Positions 32,668 to 41,646 of a DNA stretch of 64,000 bases are shown piece by piece (position 1 is the stretch's first letter; the number at the start of each line of letters is the position of its first letter). This DNA comes from Arcobacter vandammei (GTDB lineage: Bacteria; Campylobacterota; Campylobacteria; Campylobacterales; Arcobacteraceae). The notes beneath the pieces are model-generated. The model did not search any database. It saw only the letters and a list, made by a program, of their open reading frames with translations, and had not been told where the DNA came from. Made by a program: the position numbers and the translations under genes. Location of the stretch: the NCBI RefSeq assembly GCF_016106035.1, contig NZ_JADKPZ010000005.1, positions 1 through 64,000 on the forward strand. The letters run 5' to 3'.

Positions 32668-35649
32668 TTATTTTTCTTCAACAATATTAATCTCATCTTC
32701 TGTTAAATCATAGAGTTTATAAACCATATTATCTATCTCTTTATCTGTAATATTTATTTGTTCTTGTATTTCCAAAACCTCTTTTTTATCATTTTCAAAA
32801 AGTCTTTGCCAGTCGTTTTTGAAATTTCTTTCTTCTAATTTATCGGCAAATTTTATTTTCTTTGTTTTTGAATACTCTTTTACAAAATCATCAAACTCTA
32901 ATTCTTCAAATTTTTGCAGTTTTGTAGGAACTTTTTCTAGTTTTAATTCAGAAATAAAATTCTCTTTTGTTTCTTGAAGTTTTTTATTTAATTCAAGCAT
33001 TAAATCTGCTTTTTCAATAAATGGTTTTTGATTGGATAAATTAATGTAAGGCAACTCTAGTATTTGAGAGCCTTTAATTTTTGGAAATATAATCTTATTG
33101 TCTGAAAATTTATTTATAAAATAAAAGAACATTAATTTGGAATTTAATAAAGACAATAAATATTTTAAGTTTTGATTATCACAAGTTCTATTTATAATAT
33201 AAGTTGTTTGGTCTGTATAAAGCTTTTTATCATCATAAGTTGTTACTATATTTTTTCCTAGAATTTGTCTTATAACTAATTTTTCTTGTTCAAAAATTTC
33301 TTTACTTCTAAATGCTTGATTTGTATATAATTTTTCATTCTCCAATGTATAATCTATGTATATATCATCGAAAGTGTTTGAATACTTAAATATATTTTTA
33401 CCAAGTATAAAAGGCTTATAGTTTTCATTTTTAATATTATTGAAAAGTAGTTCTTTTCTAACTTTAATCCCATTTTTAACTTCAAAAAAGTTTTTTAATG
33501 CAAGATGTTTTCCTATTTTTTGAATTATTGGTAAATTATTCATATTAATTTTTTCATTAATAATATAATCTTGTTCTATAAAAATAGTTTGTAAAATATC
33601 ATACTTAAAAATAATTTCTGAGTTTTCTATTGAAAAAATATTAGTTTTATCGGATTTTTTATTTTTTATAATTGTAAATACAACAGTTTTTACACTAGCA
33701 TCTTCAAAAATATCTTGATTACTTGTAGCAAAAGAAGATAGATTGTAATTATCTAATATATATTTTCTTAATGGTTTATCAAAATCATTTACTAAAAATG
33801 CTGAAGGAGTTATAAAAGATAAATATCCACTAGATTTTAATAAATTAATAGATAATTCAATAAAAAGTTTATATAAATCTAATTGATAAGAAGTTGTACA
33901 ATATTTATTTATAAAATAAGCTTTTTCTTTTTCTAAAAACAATTCTCGACTTCGTACATACGGCGGATTACCAATAACAATATCAAAACCACCATTTTCA
34001 AATATTTCTTTAAACTCTTCTTCCCAAACAAAAGCATTTGAAACTACACTTTTATCATCTATTAAAGAGTTTCCACATTTGATTTTATCACTAAGTTTTG
34101 TAAGCACTCTACCCTTTTGTGCAGTTCTTAGCCAAAGACTAAGTTTTGCTATTTCTACTGCATCTTCATTTATATCTACACCATAAAGATTGTTTTCTAA
34201 AACTGTTTCTTCTACCATATATGAAGCAAACAAATCTCCCATAAGTGCCAAATCATTTTGCAAAATTTTATGTTCATTTATCAAAAATTCCAAAGCTTGA
34301 TTTAAAAAAGCACCACTTCCACACGCTGGGTCTAGGATTTTTAGATTTAGAAGCCAATCTTTGTAAGTTAGTAGATTTTGTTTTATTTGTTCTTTTGCCT
34401 TTTTATTTGCTGAGACTAAAGTCTCAGTTCCGATGAAACCGATATTTAGTTCTTCTCTTTTTTCTTTACAAATTTTCCCCAAAGTATTTTCAACTATATA
34501 TTTTGTGATGTATTCTGGAGTATAAAAAACACCATCTTTTTTTCTTTTTGATTTTGATTTATCAAAATCTATATTTTCTATATTTGCTTGAAGCTCTTCC
34601 AAATCAGTCAATGATTGTTCAAAAATATGACCTAAAATATTTACAGATATTTCGCTAACAAAATCATAGTTTGATAGTTTTTGAGCTTTTTCATCTAAGA
34701 TTTCATCATCTATAATCAAGCTATCAAGAAGTTCATCTTTTGCAAAAAGTCCGCCATTATATTTTGGAATTTGTAGTTTATCATTTCCATTGTTTATGGC
34801 TTCAAAGTAAAATTTATAAATATCATAAAGTTTGTAAGAGGTAAATTTCTGATTTGTAAACTCTTCTCTTATCTCTTTTATTGTGTTTGTATTTAAAAGC
34901 CCTCTATCTTCTGCAAAAAGTATAAATATTATTCTATCACATAGCTTTTGAGTGAGTCTTAGCAATGTTGATTTGTCTAAAACAGCTAAGGTTAAAACCT
35001 TAGTTCCAAAATTGTTTTTTACAATATTATCAAAAAGGGCTGTTCTAAAATCTGAAAAATCTTTATATAGCTCTTTTGAGATATTTTGTTCAAAAAGATT
35101 TGATTTCTCTTTGATTTTTAGTGGAATTTGCTCTTTAATGCTTTCAAATGATAGCATTAGATGAAGTTTTTTAAACTTTTCATAATCAAGATTAAAAAGA
35201 TTAAATTTCTCATAAGCTGTACTTTTTTCTATATAAAATCTTAGCTCATCAAAGTTTGAGATTATCACATATTGTGCATTTGAGTGTTGTGATAGATAAT
35301 AAAAGGCTTGTTGTTGGACTTTGTCAAGATTTTTTGTATCTTGTGCTTTTAGTTCGATTACTCCTATGATTTTATTATCAAGATAAAAAACTCCATCAGC
35401 TTTTTTGCTATCTGTTTCATTTTTCTTTTCTCGTTCAAGATTAAAAGAGTTTGGATTTGAAGTTTTTAGAGTATATCCTAAACAAAGCTCAAAAATATCT
35501 TTTAAAAAGCCATCTTGATACTCTTCTTCTTTAAAATCTTTTATAGCTTCTACTTTTGCTTTGTAGTTTTGGTAAGCTGCATATCTTGATGCGATTAAAC
35601 TCTCATCTTGTTTGAAAGTTTTTAAAACACTATTTTGAAAAATTGACAT
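32668..35649 (-). CDS. Eco57I-like type IIG restriction-modification enzyme
   Basis: The 993-residue protein combines nuclease, methyltransferase and target recognition. The N-terminal PD-(D/E)xK-like motif is ADGVFYLDNKIIGVIELKAQ near residue 95. The amino-methyltransferase motifs are LDPACGSGAFLNQ near residue 437 (SAM binding) and FDIVIGNPPYVRSRELF near 560 (NPPY, adenine N6). The C-terminal third is the recognition domain, and a helical tail ends in ETTI-like NIVEEK. Two palindromic repeats lie in frame (residues about 214-221 and 405-413). No separate S subunit gene is present. Next to a tRNA cluster, it looks acquired. Confidence 0.9.
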   Translation of the reverse strand: MSIFQNSVLKTFKQDESLIASRYAAYQNYKAKVEAIKDFKEEEYQDGFLKDIFELCLGYTLKTSNPNSFNLEREKKNETDSKKADGVFYLDNKIIGVIELKAQDTKNLDKVQQQAFYYLSQHSNAQYVIISNFDELRFYIEKSTAYEKFNLFNLDYEKFKKLHLMLSFESIKEQIPLKIKEKSNLFEQNISKELYKDFSDFRTALFDNIVKNNFGTKVLTLAVLDKSTLLRLTQKLCDRIIFILFAEDRGLLNTNTIKEIREEFTNQKFTSYKLYDIYKFYFEAINNGNDKLQIPKYNGGLFAKDELLDSLIIDDEILDEKAQKLSNYDFVSEISVNILGHIFEQSLTDLEELQANIENIDFDKSKSKRKKDGVFYTPEYITKYIVENTLGKICKEKREELNIGFIGTETLVSANKKAKEQIKQNLLTYKDWLLNLKILDPACGSGAFLNQALEFLINEHKILQNDLALMGDLFASYMVEETVLENNLYGVDINEDAVEIAKLSLWLRTAQKGRVLTKLSDKIKCGNSLIDDKSVVSNAFVWEEEFKEIFENGGFDIVIGNPPYVRSRELFLEKEKAYFINKYCTTSYQLDLYKLFIELSINLLKSSGYLSFITPSAFLVNDFDKPLRKYILDNYNLSSFATSNQDIFEDASVKTVVFTIIKNKKSDKTNIFSIENSEIIFKYDILQTIFIEQDYIINEKINMNNLPIIQKIGKHLALKNFFEVKNGIKVRKELLFNNIKNENYKPFILGKNIFKYSNTFDDIYIDYTLENEKLYTNQAFRSKEIFEQEKLVIRQILGKNIVTTYDDKKLYTDQTTYIINRTCDNQNLKYLLSLLNSKLMFFYFINKFSDNKIIFPKIKGSQILELPYINLSNQKPFIEKADLMLELNKKLQETKENFISELKLEKVPTKLQKFEELEFDDFVKEYSKTKKIKFADKLEERNFKNDWQRLFENDKKEVLEIQEQINITDKEIDNMVYKLYDLTEDEINIVEEK
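34409..34434 (+). repeat. Palindromic repeat, copy 4, inside the restriction-modification gene
   Basis: CTGAGACT-AA-AGTCTCAG (34410-34427) is a perfect 8-bp-arm palindrome followed by TTCCGAT. On the minus strand it is read in frame as GGA ACT GAG ACT TTA GTC TCA GCA, giving GTETLVSA, about 30 residues before methyltransferase motif I. Confidence 0.8.
34985..35007 (+). repeat. Palindromic repeat, copy 5, inside the restriction-modification gene
   Basis: CTAAGGTT-AA-AACCTTAG (34986-35003) is a perfect 8-bp-arm palindrome followed by TTCC. On the minus strand it is read in the same repeat frame as copy 4: GGA ACT AAG GTT TTA ACC TTA GCT, giving GTKVLTLA near residue 214. Confidence 0.8.
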
Positions 35650-35811
35650 AAATAAACCTTGTATATTTTTATTTGATAAGTTTTATTTCATTATATCTTT
35701 TTAGTATTAAAAATTTAAATTTGTTATTTAACAATTATTTCACAACTAATTTGATACTATTTCGCAATTTATTTCTTATATAGAATAAAATACAAAAAAA
35801 AGGAAAACAAA

Positions 35812-36165
35812 ATGAAAAAAATTTTATTAGCATCTGCAGTTGCAGTAGCACTATTTACAGGTTGTAACGAAGACAAAAAACCAGCTGAAACAAAAGTAGA
35901 AGCAGCTAAAACTGAAGCGGCAAAAGTTGTTGAATCTGTAAAAGAGGAAGCTAAAGCAACTGTTGAAGCTACAAAAGAAGAGGCAAAAGAATCTGTTTCA
36001 AATGCAGTAGAAGAAGCAAAAGAAGCTACAGCTGAAGCAAAAGAGCAAGTTGTAAATACAACAGAAGAAGTTAAAGAAGAGGCAAAATCTGCTATAGAAG
36101 CTGTAAAAGAAACAGCTACTGAAGCAAAAGAAGCATTAACAACTCCTGCTGAAGATAAAAAATAA
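35812..36165 (+). CDS. Ala/Glu/Lys-rich helical lipoprotein
   Basis: The 117-residue product has a lipoprotein signal (MKKILLASAVAVALFTGC, Cys 18). About 95 residues of near-repeating EAKEA/VKEEA/TEEVKEE heptad- or 11-residue-like units predict a long helix or coiled coil, and it ends TPAEDKK. It may be a periplasmic spacer or stress lipoprotein; no family can be named from low-complexity sequence. AAAGGAAAAC precedes the ATG. A strong terminator follows. The long divergent gap to the restriction gene holds its promoter. Confidence 0.75.
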   Translation: MKKILLASAVAVALFTGCNEDKKPAETKVEAAKTEAAKVVESVKEEAKATVEATKEEAKESVSNAVEEAKEATAEAKEQVVNTTEEVKEEAKSAIEAVKETATEAKEALTTPAEDKK

Positions 36166-36168
36166 TTA

Positions 36169-36197
36169 TATAAATCCGTGAATTTCACGGATTTATA
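36169..36197. terminator. Bidirectional terminator after the lipoprotein gene
   Basis: TATAAATCCGTGA (36169-36181), loop ATT and TCACGGATTTATA (36185-36197) form a perfect 13-bp stem. The stop codon of the convergent gene (36193-36195) lies in the stem. Confidence 0.8.
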
Positions 36198-37167
36198 ATA
36201 AAACTCCATTTAAAAAATAGTACCTAATTAAATAAAAACTCACAATAAAAACAAAAATTAGATTAAATACCAAAGATAGTTTCAAAAATCTATATATATT
36301 TTGAACTCTTGAAAAAATATTTGCACAAATAGAGAAGAAAAGTGCCAAAAATAGGCTACTCCAAATAAAATATCCTATAAAATAGTACTCACTTTGAAGC
36401 ATACAAAATGGGCATTGATGAGTTGGAAGCTCATAAATATAAGGCGAGAAGAAATAAGTTACACTAAAATATGAGATATATGTAAATAAAAAGTTAAATA
36501 AAAGTAACAATAAAGCCATTTTTTGAATAGCTAAAATAAGTAATAAAATAGCCAAAAGATAAAATAATAAAACTAAACCATTTATACTTAAACCAAAAGG
36601 AATAGGGCTTGAAATAGCACTTTGTCCATAGATTATAGAGCAACAAGAGACTTCTTTGTTTACTGGAATATTATATAAAAAATAGAAATCTAAAACTAGC
36701 TCAATAGTAAAAAATAGGAAAAAGATAGAGAAAAATATAAATTTTAATTTTGTATATTTATAATCTTTTTGTTTTAAATCAATAGAGTTTAAAAAAAGCC
36801 AAAAGCCAATGAAAAATAGATTTACAATTTTTAATAAAAGAGCAAATTCTCCAAAATTATTTGAAGAGAAAATTCCAGCAGCACACATAGCTCCACTTAC
36901 TAAATAACTTAAACTATCAATTCCATAGATAAAATAAAAAAAGATAAAAATCTTTGAAAAAAGTGCAAAAGAGATGATTAAAATTACTAAATATGCTCTT
37001 TTTTCTAAAGTATATTGGAAAGAAGTGCTTTTTTTGTAATCCCAATTTTTGATTATTGAAAGAGATATTAAAAAAGAGATAAAAAGCAAAAAATATATAG
37101 ATATTTGTGAAAAAATAAAAACTAAAATTTCATTTGATAAGAAAATACTACTCAAAAATCTCTCCAT
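36193..37167 (-). CDS. Polytopic membrane protein with a CPFC motif
   Basis: The 324-residue protein has about nine predicted membrane helices. Cysteines occur at three places: GAMCAAGIFSSN in the first third, EVSCCSIIYGQ in the middle and THQCPFCMLQSEYY in the last third. The CPFC pair near a membrane surface suggests thiol-disulfide or metal chemistry. I do not recognise a named family. It overlaps the ABC ATPase gene by 20 bp when started at ATG 37167; a TTG at 37179 is also in frame. It is the last gene of the exporter operon. Confidence 0.65.
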   Translation of the reverse strand: MERFLSSIFLSNEILVFIFSQISIYFLLFISFLISLSIIKNWDYKKSTSFQYTLEKRAYLVILIISFALFSKIFIFFYFIYGIDSLSYLVSGAMCAAGIFSSNNFGEFALLLKIVNLFFIGFWLFLNSIDLKQKDYKYTKLKFIFFSIFFLFFTIELVLDFYFLYNIPVNKEVSCCSIIYGQSAISSPIPFGLSINGLVLLFYLLAILLLILAIQKMALLLLLFNFLFTYISYFSVTYFFSPYIYELPTHQCPFCMLQSEYYFIGYFIWSSLFLALFFSICANIFSRVQNIYRFLKLSLVFNLIFVFIVSFYLIRYYFLNGVLL

Positions 37168-37819
37168 TTTTAAGCTCAAAAGCTTTATCTATAAAATCTT
37201 GATTAAAAAATATCTCATCATGACTTGCAATAATTATAGTTTTTCCAAGTTTTTTTAACTCTTTTAAAGTCTCTATAAAATCTTCAGAGTTATTAAAATC
37301 AAGAGCTGAGGTTGGCTCATCGCAAAGTATTAGGTTTGCACTATTTACCAAAGCTCTTGCAATCGCACATCTTTGTTTTTCTCCACCACTTAAATTTAAA
37401 ACCAACTCATCTTTTTTGTGGGAAATATTTGCCAAACTCATAGCTGTTTTTACTTTTTCATCTATTTGTTTTTGTGAAAAACCCAAAGGAATTAATGGCA
37501 AAGAGATATTCTCTTCTACACTAAATTCTGAAAAAAGATTAAAAAACTGAAAAATAAATCCTACATTTTCTGCTCTAAAACTGCTTGAGTGAATATCTGG
37601 AAATTTTGAGATTAACTCATTTTCATAAAAAACTTCTCCACTTGTTGGTTTTTGTAAAGTTGCTATAATTGAAAGAAGAGTTGATTTTCCACTTCCACTT
37701 CTGCCTTTTAAAAGTACACAAGAGCCTTTTTCTATTTTTATATTTATATTTTTTAGAGCAAAAAACTCTTTTTTTGTATCTTCATAGAAGATTTTATTTA
37801 GGTTTCTTATCTCTATCAT
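37148..37819 (-). CDS. ABC transporter ATP-binding protein, LolD/MacB type
   Basis: The 223-residue ATPase has Walker A LLKGRSGSGKSTLLS near residue 38, Q-loop, signature NLSGGEKQRCAIARAL near 142, Walker B NLILCDEPTSALD near 162 and the switch His in IIIASHDEIFF. The length and sequence fit the LolD/MacB/FtsE group, which works with FtsX-like permeases. Its ATG overlaps the permease stop by 4 bp. The substrate is not indicated by the ATPase itself. Confidence 0.9.
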   Translation of the reverse strand: MIEIRNLNKIFYEDTKKEFFALKNINIKIEKGSCVLLKGRSGSGKSTLLSIIATLQKPTSGEVFYENELISKFPDIHSSSFRAENVGFIFQFFNLFSEFSVEENISLPLIPLGFSQKQIDEKVKTAMSLANISHKKDELVLNLSGGEKQRCAIARALVNSANLILCDEPTSALDFNNSEDFIETLKELKKLGKTIIIASHDEIFFNQDFIDKAFELKNGEIFE

Positions 37820-38907
37820 TTTAGACTTTCATATGCATTTATTGCAGATGTTTTCCAAGTTGGAATTAAAACAGCACTTAAAAAAGGAATCATAAAAAAT
37901 AAAAATATTGTAATAATAGATGAAATATCAAAATATATATCAAAAATAAAATCGTTTTCTATATTTGAAAATCCTATAAAAATATATTTAAAAATAGGTG
38001 CTTGTAAAACAAAAACAAAGATAAATGCAAAAATAAGACCCAATAAAAAAGCAACAAAAGATAAAATAAAATTTTCTGCCATTTTTATTTTTATAATATC
38101 TTTTATACTAAAGCCTAAAGCCTTTAAAATCGCTATTTGTTTTTTTTCATTTGAACTAATTTGTGAATATCTTTGAAAAACTATTAGGCTAAGAGTAAAA
38201 ATCACTATGGTAAAAAGAGTTAAAAAAAATCCACCTTTATAGTTGAAAATATTTTCGTATGATTTTTTTATATCAGTTTTTTCTATGATTTTAAGATTAT
38301 TATCCAATTTGAAGATTTTTTCTCGTATATTTGCTCGTTCTAGCTCATTTCTTACATCAAAACCAATATCACTTGCAAATTCTTTATCTATTTGTAAAAG
38401 CTCTTTAGCAATATCTAAATTCATAATAATTACATCATTTGCTATTAAATTTTCCTCTTTTTCTAAGGTTTCTTTTATTTTGAAACTTTTGTTGTGTATA
38501 GAAAATTCATTAAAAAAATGGTATTTATTTAATATTTTTTTTACACCATTTCCAATAATAATTGAATCTTTATCAAAATTTTCAAGACCAATAATTGTAA
38601 AATAAATATCTTCACTTAAAAATTTATATTGACCATAGACTCTTTGTTTTGTATTTGAAATACCTCTGATTTTTTTAAGTTTTGAAATTAAATCTAAGCT
38701 TATATCTTTATTGAAACTATTTTTTACAATAAAATCATTATGATTTTCAAGAGTTTTATAGAGGCTATTTTGTAGTGAATCTTTTATAAAAAAACTTGTC
38801 AAACAAAGAAAAACTATAAGAGTTGAGATTATTAAGATAGGAATATGTTTTGATTTATGTTTAAATAACATCAAAAATACAAAGTTTAAAAAAACACTAT
38901 TTTTCAT
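37816..38907 (-). CDS. FtsX/MacB-type ABC transporter permease
   Basis: The 363-residue permease has TM1 (about 18-40), a large extracytoplasmic domain and three C-terminal helices (FFLTLFTIVIFTLSLIVF, FILSFVAFLLGLIFAF and IITIFLFFMIPFLSAVLIP). This is the layout of type VII ABC systems such as MacB and LolCE. It ends AINAYESLK, as LolC/MacB permeases often do. ATG 38907 is preferred to TTG 38913. It overlaps the small membrane gene upstream by 11 bp. Confidence 0.85.
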   Translation of the reverse strand: MKNSVFLNFVFLMLFKHKSKHIPILIISTLIVFLCLTSFFIKDSLQNSLYKTLENHNDFIVKNSFNKDISLDLISKLKKIRGISNTKQRVYGQYKFLSEDIYFTIIGLENFDKDSIIIGNGVKKILNKYHFFNEFSIHNKSFKIKETLEKEENLIANDVIIMNLDIAKELLQIDKEFASDIGFDVRNELERANIREKIFKLDNNLKIIEKTDIKKSYENIFNYKGGFFLTLFTIVIFTLSLIVFQRYSQISSNEKKQIAILKALGFSIKDIIKIKMAENFILSFVAFLLGLIFAFIFVFVLQAPIFKYIFIGFSNIENDFIFDIYFDISSIITIFLFFMIPFLSAVLIPTWKTSAINAYESLK

Positions 38908-39181
38908 ATACAAAATCCAAATATGAACTTTTGAAATTTAAATTATTTAAATCTTTTTGTACAGTTATATAATCTTTAAATCTCTCTTCATAATTTTTTG
39001 TTGAGTATGCAAAATTTGAGATATTGCTATATTTTGAAATTTCTTTACTATTTTGATTTTGTGTCTTATAGAAAAATAATAAAAAGATAATAAAAATAAG
39101 TAGAGAAAAAATTGATGATATTGAAAAAATTGTATAAGCTTTAATATCCTTCTCCTTGTCAAAATATAATAATTTTAGCAA
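38897..39181 (-). CDS. Small membrane-anchored protein of the ABC exporter operon
   Basis: The 94-residue protein has one transmembrane helix (about residues 19-42: TIFSISSIFSLLIFIIFLLFF) and a charged extracytoplasmic tail with no cysteine. It is the first gene of a four-gene overlapping cluster with permease, ATPase and CPFC membrane protein. I do not recognise a family. It could be an adaptor of the exporter. Confidence 0.6.
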   Translation of the reverse strand: MLKLLYFDKEKDIKAYTIFSISSIFSLLIFIIFLLFFYKTQNQNSKEISKYSNISNFAYSTKNYEERFKDYITVQKDLNNLNFKSSYLDFVYEK

Positions 39182-39240
39182 TTTTAAGTTAAGTAAGTGT
39201 TAAAAAAGGGTATAATCGCACGAATTTTTAAGGAGAGTTT

Positions 39241-39612
39241 ATGGCAAATAAGAATCAAATTGATGAATTAAAAGCAATTTTACTTGAAAGAAAGGAGAGT
39301 CTTTCAAAAAATATTCACAATAGTATTGATAGTATTGATCAATTAAAAAATCAAGATATAAATGACGATTTGGATTATGCAGATTTTGTGAGTGATTCTT
39401 TTACAGAGGGGATGATTGCAAATCATCAGTTAGATGAACTTAAACAAATAGAAGTATCTCTAAAAAAGATACAAGCTGGAACTTACGGTATTTGTGATAT
39501 GTGTGGGGTTAATATTCCAATTGGAAGATTAAAAGCAAAACCATTTGCTAGATTTTGTACAGAGTGTAGAACTGTTTTTGAACAAGAAAGTATAAAAAGA
39601 GCAAAAGCTTGA
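39241..39612 (+). CDS. dksA: DksA/TraR-family transcription factor
   Basis: DksA binds the RNA polymerase secondary channel and works with ppGpp. The 123-residue product has the N-terminal coiled-coil half and a C4 zinc finger, GICDMCGVNIPIGRLKAKPFARFCTECR, near residues 84-111. DDLDYADFVSD near residue 40 corresponds to the coiled-coil tip area. AAGGAGAG precedes the ATG and TATAAT lies at 39211-39216. truD overlaps its end by 4 bp (TTGA). Confidence 0.93.
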   Translation: MANKNQIDELKAILLERKESLSKNIHNSIDSIDQLKNQDINDDLDYADFVSDSFTEGMIANHQLDELKQIEVSLKKIQAGTYGICDMCGVNIPIGRLKAKPFARFCTECRTVFEQESIKRAKA

Positions 39613-40607
39613 TAAGAAGAGTTTATCCTTTAAATGATAAAACTCTAAATTTTAAGTTTTCACAAAATGAAGAGGATTTTATAGTTGAAGAACAAGCTAT
39701 AAAATTCTCTGGTGCTGGAAATTTTGTAGTTTTAGAGGTAAAAAAACAAAACTGTGATACTTGGGAATTAATCGATAGATTATCAAAATTTCTAGGTGTT
39801 TTCTCAAATGAAATAGGTTATGCTGGTCTAAAAGACAAAAGAGCTACAACAACTCAATATATTACAATCCCAAAAAAATATTCAAAAGAGATAAAAAATT
39901 TTAGATCAAAGAAAATAGAGTTAAAAGAGCTTTGTTTGCATAATAAAAAGCTAAATATTGGTGATTTAGAAGGAAATAGATTTAAAATAAATCTTTATGA
40001 AGTTGAGAAAAATGATATTTTTCATATAGAAAAAATTATTAAAATAATTTCAAAATTTGGTATGCCAAACTATTTTGGTTACCAAAGATTTGGAAAAGAT
40101 GTAAAAGATAATTTAGAAAAAGCAAAAGAGATTATTTTAGAAGATAGCAAAATAAAAGATAAAAAAGTTTCAAAAATGCTTCTTAGTGCTTATCAAAGTA
40201 CTTTTTTTAATGCTTGGCTTGTTGAAAGATTGAAGCTAGAAAAAACTGAATTCAAACTTTTAAATGGAGATATTTTTTATGATATAAAAAGTGCTAAACT
40301 TTTTACTCCAAAAACTATAAATGATAAAATATTAAATGACTTTAAAGAACAGCAAATTACTCCAACTGGGCTTTTACCTGGAAGAGATGTTTTTAAAGCA
40401 AGAGATGAAGCCCTCAAAATTGAACAAAGATTTGATGATAGTTCTATTGTTGAAAAAGGTTATAGAAGAGAAGCTATAGTCTTCCCTAAAAATATTACTT
40501 GCAAGTATAATATGGAAAATAAAATGTGTAGTTTAGATTTTGTTTTACCAAAAGGCTCTTATGCTACTGTTTTAATTGAGTTTTTGGCAAATAGAAATTT
40601 TTCGTAA
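39609..40607 (+). CDS. truD: tRNA pseudouridine synthase D
   Basis: TruD makes pseudouridine 13 in tRNAs. The 332-residue product has the catalytic motif GYAGLKDKRATTTQY near residue 75 (Asp is the nucleophile), PNYFGYQRFGKD near residue 152, and LPGRDVFKARDEAL near residue 255. It starts with TTG that overlaps the dksA stop, indicating translational coupling. A convergent terminator follows at 40621-40649. Confidence 0.93.
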   Translation: MIRRVYPLNDKTLNFKFSQNEEDFIVEEQAIKFSGAGNFVVLEVKKQNCDTWELIDRLSKFLGVFSNEIGYAGLKDKRATTTQYITIPKKYSKEIKNFRSKKIELKELCLHNKKLNIGDLEGNRFKINLYEVEKNDIFHIEKIIKIISKFGMPNYFGYQRFGKDVKDNLEKAKEIILEDSKIKDKKVSKMLLSAYQSTFFNAWLVERLKLEKTEFKLLNGDIFYDIKSAKLFTPKTINDKILNDFKEQQITPTGLLPGRDVFKARDEALKIEQRFDDSSIVEKGYRREAIVFPKNITCKYNMENKMCSLDFVLPKGSYATVLIEFLANRNFS

Positions 40608-40620
40608 GTAGATTTTTAAA

Positions 40621-40649
40621 AAATTTAGTGGGTTTAAACCACTAAATTT
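40621..40649. terminator. Bidirectional terminator, truD and bamB-like gene
   Basis: AAATTTAGTGG (40621-40631) pairs with CCACTAAATTT (40639-40649) around GTTTAAA, an 11-bp stem between two convergent genes. Confidence 0.7.
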
Positions 40650-40653
40650 ATAT

Positions 40654-41637
40654 TTATGGAAGAAGTGCTTGTTTTGAACCGTAGTAGATTGTATTTCCTA
40701 TTGCTATCATTCTTTCTTCATTATCAAAGCTGAAATCATAAACTGTATCTTTTGTAAAATCTTTATCTATATTTATTAAATAACCTTGAGACTCAACAGC
40801 ATATAAAGAGTTTGTAACAGCTAAAGCATGGAATTTAGCATATTTATATTTTTTCTTTGCTTGTTCTTCTAAACTTGAAGATAATTTGATTAATTGACCA
40901 TCAATAGTTGCTATAAATATATCTTTTCCAGAAACAACAACATCTCTAATTCTATAGCTTTTTGACAAAATCTCTTTTGGAGAGATAGAAACTATTTTAT
41001 TTGAACTAGCAACAATTAGTGTTTGCTCATCTTCAATTACACCTAATTCTATGATATTGTTAATCTCATTTTCGTGATCAACAGCAATATTTTTAATTTG
41101 TTCATTATTTATAGATGAAACAATTAAAACTCTACCATTTAAAGTAGGGAATAAAATTAAGTTACCAAAAAATAGTGGATTTGCAACTCTTGTATCATTT
41201 GCTAATGAAAGAGGTAAATACTCTTTAAATAGAGTTTTATTTGAAGATAAATCAATTAATTCCATAGTATTGTTAGAGTGAACAATAGCTAGTTTATTAT
41301 CTTTAATAGAAGCTGCAACGATAGGGTCTTTCATAGGTCTTTCTTCATTTCCTATTAAGATTTTATCAATATAGTTTGTAGCTATTATTTTCCCATCTTC
41401 TGTTGTATTTAAAAACTCAAAACCTTTTGGAAGTTCAATAGTTGAAACACCAGCTTTTGTAACAAATTTGTTATCATCTAATGTTGCACCAACTTTATTA
41501 AATGATTTGATATTAGCACCAATTGAACTTTTGTCTAGCTCAATATTGCTACTTGTCTCTTTTGGCTCATAATATTTTTTACCAGAACAAGCTGTAAATA
41601 AAATTAAAGCAAGTGATGAAATTAAAATAGATCTCAT
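40654..41637 (-). CDS. BamB-like beta-propeller lipoprotein
   Basis: The 327-residue product starts with a lipoprotein signal (MRSILISSLALILFTAC, Cys 17). The rest is short beta repeats with LAIVHSNNTMELIDLSSNK, LFPTLNGRVLIVSS and FIATIDGQLIKLSS, typical of PQQ-type propellers. BamB helps the BAM complex insert outer-membrane proteins. The YfgM-like gene lies 9 bp upstream on the same strand, the same neighbourhood as yfgM-bamB in E. coli, which supports the call. Confidence 0.8.
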   Translation of the reverse strand: MRSILISSLALILFTACSGKKYYEPKETSSNIELDKSSIGANIKSFNKVGATLDDNKFVTKAGVSTIELPKGFEFLNTTEDGKIIATNYIDKILIGNEERPMKDPIVAASIKDNKLAIVHSNNTMELIDLSSNKTLFKEYLPLSLANDTRVANPLFFGNLILFPTLNGRVLIVSSINNEQIKNIAVDHENEINNIIELGVIEDEQTLIVASSNKIVSISPKEILSKSYRIRDVVVSGKDIFIATIDGQLIKLSSSLEEQAKKKYKYAKFHALAVTNSLYAVESQGYLINIDKDFTKDTVYDFSFDNEERMIAIGNTIYYGSKQALLP

Positions 41638-41646
41638 ATTTTTTCC

